DNA from: Actinotignum sanguinis
Lineage (GTDB): Bacteria; Actinomycetota; Actinomycetes; Actinomycetales; Actinomycetaceae
Length of the DNA: 64,000 nt
Direction: 5' to 3'
Assembly (NCBI RefSeq): GCF_003957255.1
Contig: NZ_QDIE01000001.1
Coordinates: 83,396 to 147,395, forward strand
Shown piece after piece: positions 45,095 through 54,145 of this stretch. The translations under genes were made by a program, and so were the position numbers. The notes under the pieces are model-generated. The model saw only the letters and a program-made list of their open reading frames with translations. It ran no database searches and was not told the DNA's origin. Numbering within the stretch: the first letter of the stretch is position 1; every line of letters begins with the position of its first letter.

Positions 45095-45976
45095 CTACCC
45101 AATCGGAGCGACTTGACATACCGGGCACAGCGTGGTGGAACGTCCCCCGAGGATAATTTTCTGCAACGGGATTCCGCAGCGCGCGCAGGGCTGCCCGGCC
45201 CGCCCGTAGGCCTGCAAGGACCGCTCAAAATATCCGCTCTCCCCGTTAACATGCACGTAGAGCCGGTCAAAGGATGTTCCGCCGGCGGCCAGCGCGGCGT
45301 TGAGTACCGCACGCCCGGCGTTCAGCAGCTCCCGCGCTGCCGTGGCCGTGAGCGCCGTGGCTTCCGGGTGGATACGTGCCCGGTAAAGCATTTCATCGGC
45401 GTAAATATTACCGATGCCGGAAATTATCTCCTGGTCGAGGAGCACCCGTTTCATCGCGCGTCGCGTGGTGGTGAGAACGCCCAGCAGTACTGTTTCATCT
45501 AGGCAAGGATCGAGCAGGTCGCGGGCAATATGAGCCACGGGCACGGGTACGACGGCGCGCTTGGATCCCGCTCCGCCCGGCCCGCCATCAGCGGTGGGTC
45601 GGAAAGCGACCGGTGCCAGATATCCGAAAGTACGCTGATCCACGAAATCGAGAACACGGCCGTTATCAAGTTCGAAACGGGCCCGCAGGTGGCGACGTTC
45701 CCCGCCGGTATCGCTGTTCCCGCTCGGTTCATCTACCCGAAACTGCCCGGACATGCCCAGGTGGGCGAGGAGGGCGAGGTCCTCCCCTACATCGCACCAC
45801 AGGAATTTCCCGCGCCGTACCACCGCCCGCACGGCGCGTCCCTCCACGGCTTCTAGACCCTGCGGGGCTCGGCGGGTCACGCGGGTGCCGAACGCTTGCG
45901 CGGTGAGGATGCGCCGGCCCGTGAGGTGTTCGGCGAGCCCGCGCCGGATTGATTCAACTTCGGGAAGTTCGGGCAC
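45095..45976 (-). CDS. mutM: Formamidopyrimidine-DNA glycosylase
   Basis: 293 aa. This base-excision repair enzyme removes 8-oxoguanine and ring-opened purines. It starts PELPEVESIRRGL (the catalytic Pro follows the initiator), with ISGIGNIYADEMLYRARIHP and a C-terminal zinc finger of four Cys (CARC ... CPVC) around GRSTTLC. GTG start, 6 nt after rnc. A Gly-rich insert lies near residue 125 (PTADGGPGGAGSKR). Confidence 0.96.
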   Translation of the reverse strand: MPELPEVESIRRGLAEHLTGRRILTAQAFGTRVTRRAPQGLEAVEGRAVRAVVRRGKFLWCDVGEDLALLAHLGMSGQFRVDEPSGNSDTGGERRHLRARFELDNGRVLDFVDQRTFGYLAPVAFRPTADGGPGGAGSKRAVVPVPVAHIARDLLDPCLDETVLLGVLTTTRRAMKRVLLDQEIISGIGNIYADEMLYRARIHPEATALTATAARELLNAGRAVLNAALAAGGTSFDRLYVHVNGESGYFERSLQAYGRAGQPCARCGIPLQKIILGGRSTTLCPVCQVAPIG

Positions 45977-45982
45977 GCCGAC

Positions 45983-46774
45983 CTACTCAGCCGCGCCGGG
46001 CGTGGCAGATGCACCCGCGCCGGGAGCTGCGCCGTCGTTCCCACCTGCGCCGTTGTTCCCATTGCCCCCAGCAGCCGGCTTAGCCTCACCCTTCTCAATC
46101 AGATCCGCGAGAATCCGGTAGGAGGCTTCGGCGGCGGCGTGGCGCGCGTTCTTCTGCGAGCTTCCTTCGCCGCTCCCCCATTCGCGCCCGGCCATGGAGG
46201 CCACCGCGGTGAAAACCCGCGCGTGGTCGGGACCCGTGGAGCTCAACTCGAACTCCATGGTGCCCTCCCAGCCCAGGCCGTGCGCGAGCTCCTCGAAACT
46301 CGTTTGCCAATCGAGGTTAGGGCCCAGCACCGAGGCATCTTTAATCTTGGAATCGAGGAGCCGGTCCACGATCTCACGGGTGGGTTCCATTCCGTGTTCC
46401 AGATAAGTTGCGGCAATCAGGGCTTCCACCGTATCGGAGAGGATGGAATCCTTGTTACGCCCACCCGAGCGGTCCTCACCGCGCCCCAGGCGCAGGGAAT
46501 CACCCAGGTTGATCCGCCGCGCCACATCGGCCAAGGCTTTCTCAGAAACCGCATAGGTTTTCATCTGGGACATATCGCCTTCGGAAGCATCGGGGTATTC
46601 CCGAAATACTTTCTCCGCGATGATGAGACCCAGGATGGAATCGCCCAGGAATTCCAGGCGTTCGTTATGGGGTTCGTCGTGTTCGAAAGCGAAGCTGCGA
46701 TGCGTGAGGGCGCGGCGCAGCAAGGGCCGGGGCAGGTCGATTCCCCACTGTTCCACTAATTCACGATAGGCCAT
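45983..46774 (-). CDS. rnc: Ribonuclease III
   Basis: 263 aa. It cleaves double-stranded RNA, including rRNA precursors. The signature ERLEFLGDSILGLIIAEKVF and the second acidic motif DTVEALIAATYLEHG are intact. A double-stranded-RNA-binding domain follows (DWQTSFEELAHGLG ... SSQKNARHAAAEASYRIL). A Gly/Ala/Asn-rich tail of about 35 residues (GGNGNNGAGGNDGAAPGAG) extends past the usual end. The ATG at 46774 has AGGAG 6 nt upstream. It is 2 nt downstream of the yceD-like gene. Confidence 0.96.
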   Translation of the reverse strand: MAYRELVEQWGIDLPRPLLRRALTHRSFAFEHDEPHNERLEFLGDSILGLIIAEKVFREYPDASEGDMSQMKTYAVSEKALADVARRINLGDSLRLGRGEDRSGGRNKDSILSDTVEALIAATYLEHGMEPTREIVDRLLDSKIKDASVLGPNLDWQTSFEELAHGLGWEGTMEFELSSTGPDHARVFTAVASMAGREWGSGEGSSQKNARHAAAEASYRILADLIEKGEAKPAAGGNGNNGAGGNDGAAPGAGASATPGAAE

Positions 46775-46776
46775 GC

Positions 46777-47337
46777 TTACTCCTGTGCCCGCAGCTGAGC
46801 TTCCAGCGCGTCCAGGGCGTCCGAGTGCAGGGCGGGTGCCTCGTGATGGTGCCCCGCAGGCAAATCTTCCAGGCGCTCCCCGCATCCGGCGCACAGGCCC
46901 TGGCAGGTGGGTGAACACAGGGGTTGGAAGGGCAGGTTGAGCACAATGGCATCGCGGAGCACCGGTTCCAGATCCACGTGGTCATCTTCAATGACGGGGT
47001 GTTCTTCTGCGTCCTCATCCCCTTCGGCAATGAGTTCGGCACGCCGCTGCGGGTAGTAGGCCAGATCGGATACTTCCTGGGTGCGTTCTTCATGGATATC
47101 GCGCAGGCAGCGTGAGCACTGGCCCTCCACGGTGAAATGCACCTGCCCGCCAATATAGACACCTTCGGATACCGAGGTGAGGTTGAGATCCACGTCAAGT
47201 TCAGATCCGGTTGGGACGGCCATGAGCTCGATACCCATATCCGCGGGCGCCGCGAAGCTTTCCCGCACCGGCATCAGGGAGCCGTCGCTACGCGGTAAAT
47301 CGTGCAGCGAGACAACAAAAGGACTGCGAAGGTCCAC
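46777..47337 (-). CDS. YceD/DUF177 family protein
   Basis: 186 aa. The family is linked to 23S rRNA processing and ribosomal protein L32. Family features are GSELDVDLNLTSVSEGVYIGG, a CSRC pair and the C-terminal LNLPFQPLCSPTCQGLCAGCGERL, whose Cys residues probably bind zinc. GTG start with GAGGAGG 5 nt upstream, overlapping the preceding stop by 1 nt. In many bacteria rpmF (L32) follows this gene directly; here rnc follows instead. Confidence 0.88.
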   Translation of the reverse strand: MDLRSPFVVSLHDLPRSDGSLMPVRESFAAPADMGIELMAVPTGSELDVDLNLTSVSEGVYIGGQVHFTVEGQCSRCLRDIHEERTQEVSDLAYYPQRRAELIAEGDEDAEEHPVIEDDHVDLEPVLRDAIVLNLPFQPLCSPTCQGLCAGCGERLEDLPAGHHHEAPALHSDALDALEAQLRAQE

Positions 47338-47930
47338 TATTCCTCCTCGGAATGATCAAAAACAGCGTCGGTGGTTTCTTGGCGGCTGGCAAGGACTTCC
47401 CGGCCCGCGTAAATCTGGGCGAGGGCCGCATCCATTTTTTCGTGCGCGGCCCGCACGGCCTCTTCAAGCGCAGCCGCGACCCCGTTCACCTGGCCTTCCA
47501 AATTAGCGAGGGTGGAATCGGAGTAGTGGTTGGCACCTTCGCGCAGCCGTTCGGCCTTCTGCTTGGCTTCGTCCTCGATCCGCGCGGCGGTGGAGCGCGC
47601 CGCAATGGTGATGGCGTCATTGGAGACGAGCCGGCTGGCCTGGGCGCGTGCTTCCGCCACAATATTTTCTGCATCCTGGCGGGCCGAGGCAATAATACTC
47701 GCGGCTTCCTGGCGCCCGGAGGCGCGCACCGAATCAATATCGGCCAGCACGTCGTCGGCGCGAAGCACCTGATCGGGCACCGCATCGCGGGCTAACTGGA
47801 GCAGGTCGCGCACCTCGGACTGGTTGATCATCACCGAGGCGGACATAGGGATGGAACGTGCATTATCCACCAGGGCGAGGAGCTCATCGAGGATCTCCAC
47901 CACCGATTCCCCGCGCGTATCGTGAGTCAT
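47337..47930 (-). CDS. DivIVA-like / cell-division-initiation coiled-coil protein
   Basis: 197 aa, almost entirely alpha-helical coiled coil (about residues 40-185), rich in Ala, Glu, Arg and Gln, with no membrane segment. The N-terminus VVEILDELLALVDNARSIPMSASVMINQSEV resembles actinobacterial proteins annotated as DivIVA-like or ATP-synthase-b-like, which sit between coaD and yceD. The exact role is unknown. It overlaps coaD by 4 nt (ATGA) and the next gene by 1 nt. Confidence 0.72.
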   Translation of the reverse strand: MTHDTRGESVVEILDELLALVDNARSIPMSASVMINQSEVRDLLQLARDAVPDQVLRADDVLADIDSVRASGRQEAASIIASARQDAENIVAEARAQASRLVSNDAITIAARSTAARIEDEAKQKAERLREGANHYSDSTLANLEGQVNGVAAALEEAVRAAHEKMDAALAQIYAGREVLASRQETTDAVFDHSEEE

Positions 47931-48400
47931 TGCATCTCCTCTTCCAAAGCCCGCGCCACCCGCGCGGGAACGAAACTCCGCACGTCACCTTTGTGCCGTG
48001 CCACATCTTTAACCAGCGAGGAGGCAATATGGCCTTTCGCCGGATCCCCCACCAGGAACACCGTTTCGATTCCCGATATTTCCCGGTTCATGAGCGCCAT
48101 GGGGTATTCCGCATCCAGATCCACCGCGGAGCGCAATCCTTTGACGATGGCATCCGCCCTGATATCTCGGCAAAAATCCACCAGCAGCCCGCCGAAATCC
48201 TCCACCCGCACATTGGTCATGTGGCGCACTTCTTCGCGAATGAACTCCACGCGTTGCCGCGGTGAAAAAAGCGGATTTTTCGAAGAGTTATGCGCGACCA
48301 GAATAACAACCTCGTCAAAGAGGGAAGCGGCGCGGGCAAAAACGTCGAGATGTCCAAACGTGACGGGATCGAAGGACCCGGGGCAGACTGCAAGCGTCAT
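47927..48400 (-). CDS. coaD: Phosphopantetheine adenylyltransferase
   Basis: 157 aa, family length. It makes dephospho-CoA from 4'-phosphopantetheine and ATP. The N-terminal signature is CPGSFDPVTFGHLDV (TxGH). NSSKNPLFSPRQRVEF, ADAIVKGLRSAVDLDAEYPMA and MNREISGIETVFL are all conserved. No strong Shine-Dalgarno is seen, and TAGGCT lies 6 nt before the ATG. It lies 48 nt beyond rsmD. Confidence 0.96.
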   Translation of the reverse strand: MTLAVCPGSFDPVTFGHLDVFARAASLFDEVVILVAHNSSKNPLFSPRQRVEFIREEVRHMTNVRVEDFGGLLVDFCRDIRADAIVKGLRSAVDLDAEYPMALMNREISGIETVFLVGDPAKGHIASSLVKDVARHKGDVRSFVPARVARALEEEMQ

Positions 48401-48448
48401 AGTTATAGCCTAATCTTTCCTGAGGCGCTCGGCCTAGTCGACGCGCGA

Positions 48449-49006
48449 TTACAGCGTGCTCTCGCTGCGCTGCGCCGTCCACAACGTCGCGGTTCCGTAC
48501 CGGCGCGAATCATCCAGTTCCCATCCTTGCGGCCAGCTGGGTTCCGGTGAGGAGCTATCGCGTTCTACAACGACGACGGCGTCCGCGGCTACATGCGGGG
48601 TGAGGCCGTCGAGTACTTTCGTAATCTGTGCTTCGGTGTAGCGATAGGGCGGGTCCACGAAGACGACGTCGAAACGATAATTAGGTTCCTGGGAGAGGTA
48701 CTTTTCCGCTTTCATCCGCACCACGGCCACATCGAGGTGGGCGCGGGCGGCGTTGTCGCGAATAATGCTGACCGCCGGTCCTTCCGATTCCACCAGAACG
48801 ACGGCGCGTGCCCCGCGGCTTTTCGCTTCCAAGCCCAGGGCACCGGAACCGGCAAAAAGATCGAGCACTTCGCCATCGACGATAAAACCGCGGTGATCCA
48901 GCCGGGAAAATACTGCTTCACGCGCTTTTTCCGAGGTGGGGCGCGTTCCCGAACTCGGCACCCGCAGAATATGCCCCTTGGCGGTTCCGGCAACAATACG
49001 TGTCAT
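48449..49006 (-). CDS. rsmD: 16S rRNA (guanine966-N2)-methyltransferase
   Basis: 185 aa. It methylates G966 in 16S rRNA using S-adenosylmethionine. TRIVAGTAKGHIL at the N-terminus, the RPTSEKAREAVFSRL signature, the SAM-site VLDLFAGSGALGLEAKSRGA, and the catalytic DPPY motif (VVFVDPPYRY) are present. The ATG lies 3 nt after the recG stop with AAAGGGG upstream. Confidence 0.95.
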   Translation of the reverse strand: MTRIVAGTAKGHILRVPSSGTRPTSEKAREAVFSRLDHRGFIVDGEVLDLFAGSGALGLEAKSRGARAVVLVESEGPAVSIIRDNAARAHLDVAVVRMKAEKYLSQEPNYRFDVVFVDPPYRYTEAQITKVLDGLTPHVAADAVVVVERDSSSPEPSWPQGWELDDSRRYGTATLWTAQRSESTL

Positions 49007-49009
49007 TGC

Positions 49010-51223
49010 TTATCCCCTTTCCAGGTAGGTGGCTCGCTCGGTATCCAATGCGTCCGCGGCGCGCTCTAATTCCGCGCCCACGGCACCGCGTTCCACGAGG
49101 TCGGTGGCAACGGCGCGCGCGGTAGCGATAATATCAGCGTCGCGCACCGCGGAGAGGAAACGCAGGTGGGAGGTGGTTCCCGCCTGCCGAGTCCCCAGCA
49201 CATCGCCTTCGGAACGCAGCTCTACATCCTTCTCCGCCAGAGCGAAGCCATCCGTGGTGGCGGCGAAAGCCGCGAGGCGCTCGGCGGCCAGGCTTCCTTC
49301 CGGGGCTCCACTAACCGCGAGGCACAGTCCGGCTTTGCTGCCGCGCCCGATGCGCCCGCGCAACTGGTGCAGCTGGGAAAGCCCGAAACGTTCAGCATTC
49401 ATAATGATCATCATGGTGGCTTCCGGAACATCCACCCCCACTTCGATAACGGTGGTGGAGACGAGCACCGGGACCCGCCCGGCCGCGAAATCTGCCATAG
49501 CGACATCTTTTTCAGCCGCGCTCAACCGCCCGTGCATCTCCCCCACCGCGATTCCCGCGAATTGTGGAAGGGCGCGCAGGCGTTCAGCCAGGTCGGTTAC
49601 CGTGGCCAGCGTATGTTCCGCGCCCGAATCCTGCGCGGGCGGGCTTGCGTCGTCGTCCTCACTAATACGGGGAGCGAGCACGTATACACGCCCGCCACCC
49701 GCTATTTCTTCCCGGGCCCGCCACCACATGCGCGCGATCCAGCTCGCGCGGTTTTCCGGAACGACGACGGTCCCCACCCCGGCGCGCCCACCGGGCAGGT
49801 CACGCAAGGTAGACACAGCCATATCTCCGAAAACCGTCATGGCGACGGTGCGCGGGATAGGGGTGGCGGTCATCACGAGGGTGTGCACGCCACGCGCGAG
49901 GCTATCGCGCTGATCCACCCCGAAGCGGTGCTGTTCATCCACCACCGCCAGGCCGAGAAAAGGAATCTGGACGGTATCCGAGAGCAGCGCGTGGGTACCG
50001 ATAATAATGCCGGCTTCTCCCGAGGCGATCCGGGCCAGGGTGGCGCGGCGTTCGGTGGCGGTGAGCGAACCGGTAAGGAGCTCCACCCGGGTGGATTGCT
50101 CGGCAGCACCCAGCATCCCGCCCGCGCCCAGATCCCCGAGCAGGTCGCGCACGCTGCGGGCGTGCTGGGCGGCCAGCACTTCGGTGGGGGCCAGGAGTGC
50201 GGCCTGGCCTCCCCCGTCGACAACCTGGAGCATGGCGCGCAGGGCCACCACGGTTTTCCCGCTTCCCACGTCTCCTTGGAGGAGGCGCTGCATGGGGGTG
50301 GTGCCCGCCAGATCGGCAGCGATTTCTTCGCCGACCGCGCGCTGCCCCGCGGTGAGTTCAAAGGGCAGGCGGGCGTCGAAAGCATCCAGGATGCCTCCGC
50401 TGCGCGGCGGGTAGACGGTGGTGGGATGCGCGGCGCGGGCGGCGCGGCGCCGGGCCAGGACGGTGTGGAGCACGAGGGCTTCTTCGTGCCGGAAGGGCAG
50501 GTGGGCGAGCGCTGCGCTGATGGGTTCTTCAGGGCAATGGGCGCGGCGTAGGGCCGCGAGCCGGGAGGGCAGGCCGTGGGCGTGCCGGTAGTCTGCGGGG
50601 AGCAAATCAGGAACATCCGCGCTGGTCAGCCCGGTAAAAACGGTGCTGACGGCCCGTTCTATTTTCCAGGAAGGCAGCGCGGCGCTGGCGTGATAGATGG
50701 GGATAGGCCGGCGCAGGCGCTCCACGTCAACGCTCCCTTCATCCTCTACCAGATCGTAATCGGGGTGGGTGAGTTGCAGCGTGCCACGGTAGGAACTCAC
50801 CGTGCCGGAAAATGTGGCGACCGTGCCGGGGTGCAGGCGCCGTTCGTGGTAGGCCAATACCCGCTGTGACTTCGCAAAAAAGGTGAGGCCGAGTTCGCGG
50901 GCGCCGTCGGTCATCAGAACGGAGAGGATAAAGCCACGCCGCGCGCGCATGGGCCGTAATTCTGCATTCACCACCCGGCCGATCACGGTGACGTCCTCGC
51001 CTTCGCGCACCTGTTCAATGGGCAGGAGTTCACCGCGCCGGGCATAACGAAAAGGAAGGTGGTAGAGCAGCTCCCCCACCGTATGCAGGCCGAGCCGCGC
51101 GAAAGAGGTGGCGCTGCGTTTACCGAGGGCACGTTCCAGTGGCACGCTCAACGCGGTCCAGCCATCCGATACCACGGCCGGGGTACCGCCTCGCGTATGT
51201 GCCGCCGCCTGCGCGCTATCCAT
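49010..51223 (-). CDS. recG: ATP-dependent DNA helicase RecG
   Basis: 737 aa. It remodels stalled replication forks and Holliday junctions. The N-terminal wedge/OB domain includes LYHLPFRYARRGEL. Helicase motifs are Walker A LLQGDVGSGKTVVAL, motif II VVDEQHRFG (DEQH), motif III MTATPIPRT, and motif VI with LHQLRGRIGRGSKAGLC. The ATG at 51223 is used; a GTG three codons upstream is equally possible. It is first of recG-rsmD-coaD. Confidence 0.96.
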   Translation of the reverse strand: MDSAQAAAHTRGGTPAVVSDGWTALSVPLERALGKRSATSFARLGLHTVGELLYHLPFRYARRGELLPIEQVREGEDVTVIGRVVNAELRPMRARRGFILSVLMTDGARELGLTFFAKSQRVLAYHERRLHPGTVATFSGTVSSYRGTLQLTHPDYDLVEDEGSVDVERLRRPIPIYHASAALPSWKIERAVSTVFTGLTSADVPDLLPADYRHAHGLPSRLAALRRAHCPEEPISAALAHLPFRHEEALVLHTVLARRRAARAAHPTTVYPPRSGGILDAFDARLPFELTAGQRAVGEEIAADLAGTTPMQRLLQGDVGSGKTVVALRAMLQVVDGGGQAALLAPTEVLAAQHARSVRDLLGDLGAGGMLGAAEQSTRVELLTGSLTATERRATLARIASGEAGIIIGTHALLSDTVQIPFLGLAVVDEQHRFGVDQRDSLARGVHTLVMTATPIPRTVAMTVFGDMAVSTLRDLPGGRAGVGTVVVPENRASWIARMWWRAREEIAGGGRVYVLAPRISEDDDASPPAQDSGAEHTLATVTDLAERLRALPQFAGIAVGEMHGRLSAAEKDVAMADFAAGRVPVLVSTTVIEVGVDVPEATMMIIMNAERFGLSQLHQLRGRIGRGSKAGLCLAVSGAPEGSLAAERLAAFAATTDGFALAEKDVELRSEGDVLGTRQAGTTSHLRFLSAVRDADIIATARAVATDLVERGAVGAELERAADALDTERATYLERG

Positions 51224-51528
51224 ACCATTCACATTAACACCCGCGCCATATTTTCCCTAACGGCGCCCTGTCCCGCGCGGTACGCTGTTTCTCACTGCTC
51301 ACGGTGGTGCCGGTGGTGCGCACCCGCAACGTTACGGCCCTGCATTATTGTTAATGGCGACGACGCCGCCCCCCGGCTACACGTGCCCTACGCCACGGAG
51401 GGAACCTTTGGCAAGTAAGCCGCTTACCGCTATACTAGTGGAGTTGTAATTTTCCTATGCGCTCAGGTGTATCTACCGAACAGCGGCAGGTGCGCGAGCG
51501 GATCCATGATCAACCGAAGGAGAACACC

Positions 51529-51720
51529 GTGGCTTCTGTTTGTGACGTCTGCGGCAAGCACCCGGGCTTCGGGAAGAGCGTCTCGCACTCGCACGTGCGT
51601 ACAAGCCGCCGCTGGAACCCGAATATTCAGCGTGTTCGCGCGCTTGTGAAGGGCGCCCCCAAGCGCCTCAACGTGTGCACCTCGTGCCTCAAGGCCGGCA
51701 AGGTGCAGCGCGCCGCCTAA
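51529..51720 (+). CDS. rpmB: 50S ribosomal protein L28 (zinc-binding form)
   Basis: 63 aa. [20 protein letters not shown] and [13 protein letters not shown] carry the two CxxC pairs of the zinc-binding form, so production should not need to switch under zinc starvation unless a paralogue exists elsewhere. GTG start with AAGGAG 6 nt upstream; an in-frame extension of 24 codons is unsupported. Divergent from recG, and a hairpin terminator follows. Confidence 0.96.
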   Translation: MASVCDVCGKHPGFGKSVSHSHVRTSRRWNPNIQRVRALVKGAPKRLNVCTSCLKAGKVQRAA

Positions 51721-51777
51721 GTACTGTGGCTTCGCTGAGTTCTGGCTCGCTCCTGTGAGTTAGCCAGGCCCAGCACA

Positions 51778-51814
51778 GGAAGGCCGCACATCCATTAGCG
51801 ATGTGCGGCCTTCC
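51778..51814. terminator. Terminator between rpmB and the alcohol dehydrogenase gene
   Basis: A perfect 15-bp stem (51778-51792 and 51800-51814) with a 7-nt loop, followed by AGTTTAAC. It lies between two convergent genes and could serve both. Confidence 0.8.
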
Positions 51815-51845
51815 AGTTTAACTAGTCAGGCGACGTTGACGGATA

Positions 51846-52862
51846 TTACTTCTTGAAATCAACAACCATGCGGCCTTCGATCTTGCCGGCCAGCATTTCG
51901 TCGATCATATCGTTGATGTCATCGAGCGGGCGGGTAGCAACAATCGGCTTGACAAGGCCCTGGGCTCCGAAGTCAAAGGCTTCGGCCAGATCCTGGCGGG
52001 TGCCCACGAGGGAGCCCACCACCTTGATGCCATCCAGAACGGTGCGGTGAATATTCAGGTCAATGGTGCCCTTGGGAAGGCCCACGCATACCACGGTACC
52101 GGCGGCCTTCATCGCATCCACAGCCTGGCCGAAAGCAACCTGGGATACCGCGGTTACCACCGCAACATCCACGCCGCCGACTTCCTTCTGGATCCATTCC
52201 CCGGAGTTGATATCCGAGGAATTCACCACGAGGTCCGCGCCGACCTTCTTTGCCGATTCCAGCTTGTCATCGTTGATATCCACGGCAACCACGCGGGCGC
52301 GGAACACGTTCTTGGCGTACTGGATAGCCAGGTTGCCCAGCCCACCAGCACCGTACACAGCCACCCACTGCCCCGGGCGAATATTGCCGTTCTTGAGAGC
52401 CTTGTAGGTGGTCACGCCCGCGCAGGTAATGGACGAAGCTTCGGCCGGATCCAACCCATCGGGAACCTTGACGGCGTAGTCAGCCACCACGATGCACTTT
52501 TCCGCCATGCCACCGTCAACGCTGTAGCCGGCGTTTTCCACGCTACGACACAGGGTTTCGTCGCCGGTCACGCAGTATTCACAGTGACCGCAGCCGCGGA
52601 AGAACCAGGCCACCGAAACGCGGTCACCGACCTTCAGCGAGGTGACATCCTCACCGATTTGTTCCACAACGCCCACGCCCTCATGGCCAATAATGCGGCC
52701 GGGCACGTCACCGAAATCGCCGAGCGCCACGTGGATATCCGTATGGCACAGGCCGCAGTATTCGATATCGACGAGTGCTTCGTTGGCCTTGATGGGACGC
52801 AGTTCAACGTCCTTAATGTCAACGTAGCCGTCCGAGGGTTCTCGAACTGTCGCTGCTCGCAT
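51846..52862 (-). CDS. adhP: Zinc-dependent alcohol dehydrogenase (AdhP-like)
   Basis: 338 aa, MDR family. The catalytic zinc site uses GLCHTDIH and [13 protein letters not shown]. The structural zinc site is the four-Cys lobe [16 protein letters not shown]. The NAD-binding motif is [15 protein letters not shown]. It is probably an ethanol or general primary-alcohol dehydrogenase working in NAD regeneration. The ATG has an ideal AGGAGG. Upstream, 52970-52980 shares an 11-mer with a cydA DevR-type site. Confidence 0.94.
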   Translation of the reverse strand: MRAATVREPSDGYVDIKDVELRPIKANEALVDIEYCGLCHTDIHVALGDFGDVPGRIIGHEGVGVVEQIGEDVTSLKVGDRVSVAWFFRGCGHCEYCVTGDETLCRSVENAGYSVDGGMAEKCIVVADYAVKVPDGLDPAEASSITCAGVTTYKALKNGNIRPGQWVAVYGAGGLGNLAIQYAKNVFRARVVAVDINDDKLESAKKVGADLVVNSSDINSGEWIQKEVGGVDVAVVTAVSQVAFGQAVDAMKAAGTVVCVGLPKGTIDLNIHRTVLDGIKVVGSLVGTRQDLAEAFDFGAQGLVKPIVATRPLDDINDMIDEMLAGKIEGRMVVDFKK

Positions 52863-52961
52863 TTTTTCCTCCTATTTCAGCGGGAGCACCCTTGCTCCCA
52901 GTTAACGCGGTGCGGGCCTCGCACCACTTTCTATTTTTGCGAGCGGCAGCATAACAATCCA

Positions 52962-52975
52962 GGGGAAAACGTCCC
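52962..52975. promoter_or_regulatory. DevR-box-like half-site upstream of adhP
   Basis: GGGGAAAACGTCCC shares GGG and GTCCC ends with the cydA box 1, 9 of 14 positions in all. Its right half plus flank (CGTCCCTATTT, 52970-52980) is identical over 11 nt to 36109-36119. It is about 100 bp before the adhP start. The left half-site is poor, so this is a weak candidate for co-regulation with cydAB. Confidence 0.3.
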
Positions 52976-53023
52976 TATTTCGCGCAAAAAGAATTTCATT
53001 ACGTTTCCACCCTATTTCAATGT

Positions 53024-54145
53024 TTATGACGAGCGGCGAAAATGATCCCAGCCGTTCCCCCGGTTCCAGGCTCGCCCGTCCACGGTGACCAGGCCGGCCG
53101 GATGCGCGGCTTCCACTGTTCCAATAAGGCTAAATCCTTCCGGGAGATGCGGGATGCGCGCCCCCCAGGCTCGTTCCGGGCTCACGTCCATGGTGGCGAG
53201 AAAACCGTGGTCCTCTCCTCCGCTAAGAACGCAGTCATAAGCCCACTCGAGCGGATCCGAACGCCCCAGGTGGCGGGCCACCTCAAGAAGATCCTGAGCG
53301 TGGCGGCTGAGCGTTTCGGAATGAATATCGATATGTACCCCGGAGGCAGCGGCGATGCGCTGGGCGTCACGAATCAAACCATCAGAAACGTCCATCATGG
53401 CTCCGCGCAATCCTGCGCGCACCGCGCTGAGCACCGCAGGGACGGGCGGGCGCGGGCGCAGGAAATCCTGCATGAGACGGGTTGCGGCATCCGGGAAAGC
53501 TCCTCGATCCGGTGCAAAGCCGCGGTTGAGGAGTTCAAAACCGGCGGCTGCACGCCCGAGGTTCCCGCAGTGGATAAGCGGCTGCCCTGGTGCTGCCGCC
53601 GAGCGCCGCAGCGGGGTGCGTCCTTCTAGATCGCCCAGAATAGTCGCGCTGATGGCGATGTGGCTCCCGCTCACGAGGTCTCCGCCGTCGACCCCACACC
53701 CGAGCGGGCCGCAATATTCCGCAAGCCCGCGCGCGATATCCGCTACCCAAGCCACCGGAACATCCCCCGGCAGCTCCATGGCGACCACGAGGGAACGCGG
53801 CCGCGCCCCCATCGCAACAGCGTCAGCGATATTTTGGGCGGCGACCCGCCACCCCACATCGCGTCCGTTGAACCAATCCCGCCGAAAATGCACACCCTCC
53901 ACGAGCATATCGGTGGAGACCGTGACCCGACCGTCGCTCAGGCCGAGCACGGCGCTATCATCCCCGCTAGGAACGATTGTTGTTTCTCCGCGCGGGAGTA
54001 GCGGAACAATCCGGGCGAGGAGCTCCGCTTCGCTCAGGTCACGTACCAGCGGTCCGGGGACCCGCCCGGCAGTGCCGCCGGCGAAACGGCCCCCGGTACC
54101 ATCCGCACCGGCACCCGGCCCCCGAGTTTCGTGGCTGCCCACCAT
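53024..54145 (-). CDS. thiL: Thiamine-monophosphate kinase
   Basis: 373 aa. It phosphorylates thiamine monophosphate to the active cofactor TPP. LLARIVPLLPRGETTIVPSGDDSAVL, STDMLVEGVHF, DVGWRVAAQNIADAVAMGA, GVDGGDLVSG and MDVSDGLIRDAQRIA are family hallmarks. About 30 Gly-rich residues precede the conserved start. The ATG directly abuts the ddl stop (TAAATG), implying coupled translation. No TPP riboswitch was seen nearby. Confidence 0.95.
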   Translation of the reverse strand: MVGSHETRGPGAGADGTGGRFAGGTAGRVPGPLVRDLSEAELLARIVPLLPRGETTIVPSGDDSAVLGLSDGRVTVSTDMLVEGVHFRRDWFNGRDVGWRVAAQNIADAVAMGARPRSLVVAMELPGDVPVAWVADIARGLAEYCGPLGCGVDGGDLVSGSHIAISATILGDLEGRTPLRRSAAAPGQPLIHCGNLGRAAAGFELLNRGFAPDRGAFPDAATRLMQDFLRPRPPVPAVLSAVRAGLRGAMMDVSDGLIRDAQRIAAASGVHIDIHSETLSRHAQDLLEVARHLGRSDPLEWAYDCVLSGGEDHGFLATMDVSPERAWGARIPHLPEGFSLIGTVEAAHPAGLVTVDGRAWNRGNGWDHFRRSS

